64,000 nucleotides of DNA from Isosphaera pallida ATCC 43644 (GTDB lineage: Bacteria > Planctomycetota > Planctomycetia > Isosphaerales > Isosphaeraceae): the NCBI RefSeq assembly GCF_000186345.1, contig NC_014962.1, positions 4,616,450-4,680,449 of the forward strand, written 5' to 3'. Numbering within the stretch: position 1 is the stretch's first letter; every line of letters starts with the position of its first letter. Under the pieces are notes generated by a model. That model worked only from the letters and a program-made list of their open reading frames with translations. It was not told the DNA's origin and made no database searches. Shown in pieces: positions 62,628-64,000 of this stretch. Both the position numbers and the translations under genes were made by a program.

Positions 62628-63929
62628 TTATTCGGGCTTGAGGCGATGGGTTTGCGGGACGTAGGCGGGCAGCTTGGGCGTGACCAACGCGGGGGTGATC
62701 CGGGCGAAGCGGGCGCGGCCCTTGACTTGGGGCACCGAGACCCAATCGCCGCCAATAAGCGGTTCGGCGTAGGCGAGGAATTCGTCGGTCACGTCGATGC
62801 GGTTGGGGGCCAGCCAGCGCTCGGGGAAGGAGCGGTCGAAGGCAGCCACCTTGTCGAGCGGCACCTTGTCGTAGATCACTTGGTAGGCACGAGTGTCTCG
62901 CCGGCGCAGCAGGGTCGCCATGTAGCCGGTCCCCTCGGTGCGGGCAAGATGAACGGCGTGACGACCGACCTCGTAAGCTTCGTCGAGATCGACGCCGCTG
63001 GCGTAGGCCATGGCGTTGCGTTGGTCGGTGCCGGGAACCTGTCCCCGCGCTTTGCCGGTGACGGGGAATTTCAGGGTGTTGAGGTAGTTGACCACAACCT
63101 GAGCGACGGTGGTTTGACTAGCGGAGAACTGGATGTGGCCGAAAGCGTCGCGGGTCACGCCGAACTCGCCCACGTCGAACCCTTCGCTGACGACGACCAG
63201 GCAACGGCCGTCGCGTTCGAGTTGGTTGAGGACGTTTTGGCCGAGTTGCTCCAGGGTGAGCTTAGATTCGGCCATGTAGATTTGGAGCGGGAGGCGGCGT
63301 TCGGGGTCGGCCAGACGAGCGGCCGCGGGGATGAAGCCGATCTTGCGGCCCATCGCCTGAATCACCAGAACGGGGTCAGCGGTCCGGCTGCCGGCGTTTT
63401 CCTCATTAGCCTGCAAGATGTAGTTGGCGAAGTAACGGGCCGCCGAGCCGTAGCCGGGAGAGTGGTCGATCAGGGTGAACTGATCGTCCCCAAGGTCGTT
63501 GTCGATCGTTTTGGGAACACCGACGGCCACCAGGTCCAGCCCGACCTCGCGAGCGCGTTGACTGACCTTGTAGGCAGTGTCCTGCGAGTCGTTGCCGCCG
63601 ATGTAGAAAAAATAGCCCACGTCATGGGCTTTGAGCACCTCCACGACCCGCTCGAAATCCTCCTCCTGGTTCGGCTTGAGCTTGTAGCGGCAGGTGCCCA
63701 CGGCACCGGCGGCCGGCGTAGTCCGCAATAGGGCGATCTCCTCGGCGGAGGAGGCGGACAGGTCGATCAGTTCTTCCTTAAGAACGCCCTCGATGCCAAA
63801 CCGTCCGGCGTACACCGCGCCAAAGGTGGCGGGATCGGCGAAACAGGCTTCGATGATGCCCCGCAGGGTGTTGTTAATCACACAGGTCGGCCCGCCCGAC
63901 TGGGCCACCACCACATTGCGCGCGGCCAT
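62628..63929 (-). CDS. pfp: Phosphofructokinase, pyrophosphate-type
   Basis: About 433 residues; the ATG ending at 63929 is preferred to a GTG two codons upstream. It phosphorylates fructose 6-phosphate. N-terminal VVVAQSGGPTCVINNTLRGI is the phosphoryl-donor loop. The donor-choosing motif reads YIGGNDSQDTAYKVS: the position that is Gly in ATP enzymes is Asp, and VGVPKTIDNDL carries the Lys typical of pyrophosphate enzymes. The usual first Asp of GGDD is Asn here. Other blocks are GYGSAARYFANYI and QAMGRKIGFIPAAARL. Its nearness to gnd joins glycolysis and the pentose phosphate route. The 65 bp before it hold its promoter, but no boxes are clear. Confidence 0.88.
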   Translation of the reverse strand: MAARNVVVAQSGGPTCVINNTLRGIIEACFADPATFGAVYAGRFGIEGVLKEELIDLSASSAEEIALLRTTPAAGAVGTCRYKLKPNQEEDFERVVEVLKAHDVGYFFYIGGNDSQDTAYKVSQRAREVGLDLVAVGVPKTIDNDLGDDQFTLIDHSPGYGSAARYFANYILQANEENAGSRTADPVLVIQAMGRKIGFIPAAARLADPERRLPLQIYMAESKLTLEQLGQNVLNQLERDGRCLVVVSEGFDVGEFGVTRDAFGHIQFSASQTTVAQVVVNYLNTLKFPVTGKARGQVPGTDQRNAMAYASGVDLDEAYEVGRHAVHLARTEGTGYMATLLRRRDTRAYQVIYDKVPLDKVAAFDRSFPERWLAPNRIDVTDEFLAYAEPLIGGDWVSVPQVKGRARFARITPALVTPKLPAYVPQTHRLKPE

Positions 63930-64000
63930 GATCACTCTCGTTTCGTCTCGGATCGTCTGGTTTGGAAAAAGAACGCATTTTCTTTGTGGGAACCAAGGCG

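Overview
The window is about 64 kb of high-GC DNA that reads as the chromosome of a planctomycete, most likely of the Isosphaera/Singulisphaera group. This is inferred from gene content: a DUF1552 protein beside a DUF1592/1588/1587/1585 cytochrome-type protein, a YTV-repeat surface protein, large secreted low-complexity proteins, and many alternative starts with purine-rich ribosome sites. No tRNA, rRNA, CRISPR array, transposase or prophage gene was found.

Layout. 0-5 kb: a giant membrane-anchored protein on the minus strand with about 32 tandem 12-residue repeat cores. 5.4-11.1 kb: an ATP-grasp protein, an exported methyltransferase, three proteins of unknown function and an endonuclease/exonuclease/phosphatase (EEP) protein. 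11.4-17.6 kb: the DUF1552 and DUF1592 pair, then the divergent YTV protein. 18.3-31.2 kb, all on the plus strand: a polytopic membrane protein, a greatly enlarged Tex protein, a MacB-like ABC permease and ATPase, a translationally coupled FKBP isomerase and trypsin-like protease, a Bax-inhibitor-1 family protein and a stand-alone CoaB. 31.3-59.3 kb, all on the minus strand. In transcription order this runs: two paralogous secreted proteins, a YheT-type hydrolase, a polysaccharide locus (phosphodiesterase-like protein, membrane EEP protein, three GT4 enzymes, a GT-C enzyme, a substrate-binding/VWA protein, a hexapeptide acetyltransferase, a GT2 enzyme, a deacetylase-like protein and a polyprenyl sugar transferase), dxr-rseP, and a six-PAS histidine kinase with its FixJ-type regulator. 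59.8-64 kb: a secreted low-complexity protein, then 6-phosphogluconate dehydrogenase and a pyrophosphate-type phosphofructokinase.

How the genes fit together. The 40-55 kb block looks like a self-contained exopolysaccharide or surface-glycan locus. The sugar transferase starts the lipid-linked unit, the GT2/GT4 enzymes extend it, and the GT-C enzyme and acetyltransferase decorate it. The phosphodiesterase-like and EEP proteins may add or remove phosphate-linked groups. No polymerase, flippase or chain-length protein was seen, so export must be encoded elsewhere. Several genes overlap by 4 nt (ATGA), which supports co-transcription. dxr and rseP overlap by about 31 nt and keep the usual bacterial linkage of isoprenoid synthesis with envelope-stress proteolysis.

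No defence system or clearly new multi-gene system could be proven. The least explained items are the repeat array, the insert-laden Tex, the exported methyltransferase with a His/Asp linker, the substrate-binding/VWA protein beside a degenerate phosphodiesterase in the glycan locus, and the paralogous secreted pair. All domain calls are from reading the translations. None was checked by database search.
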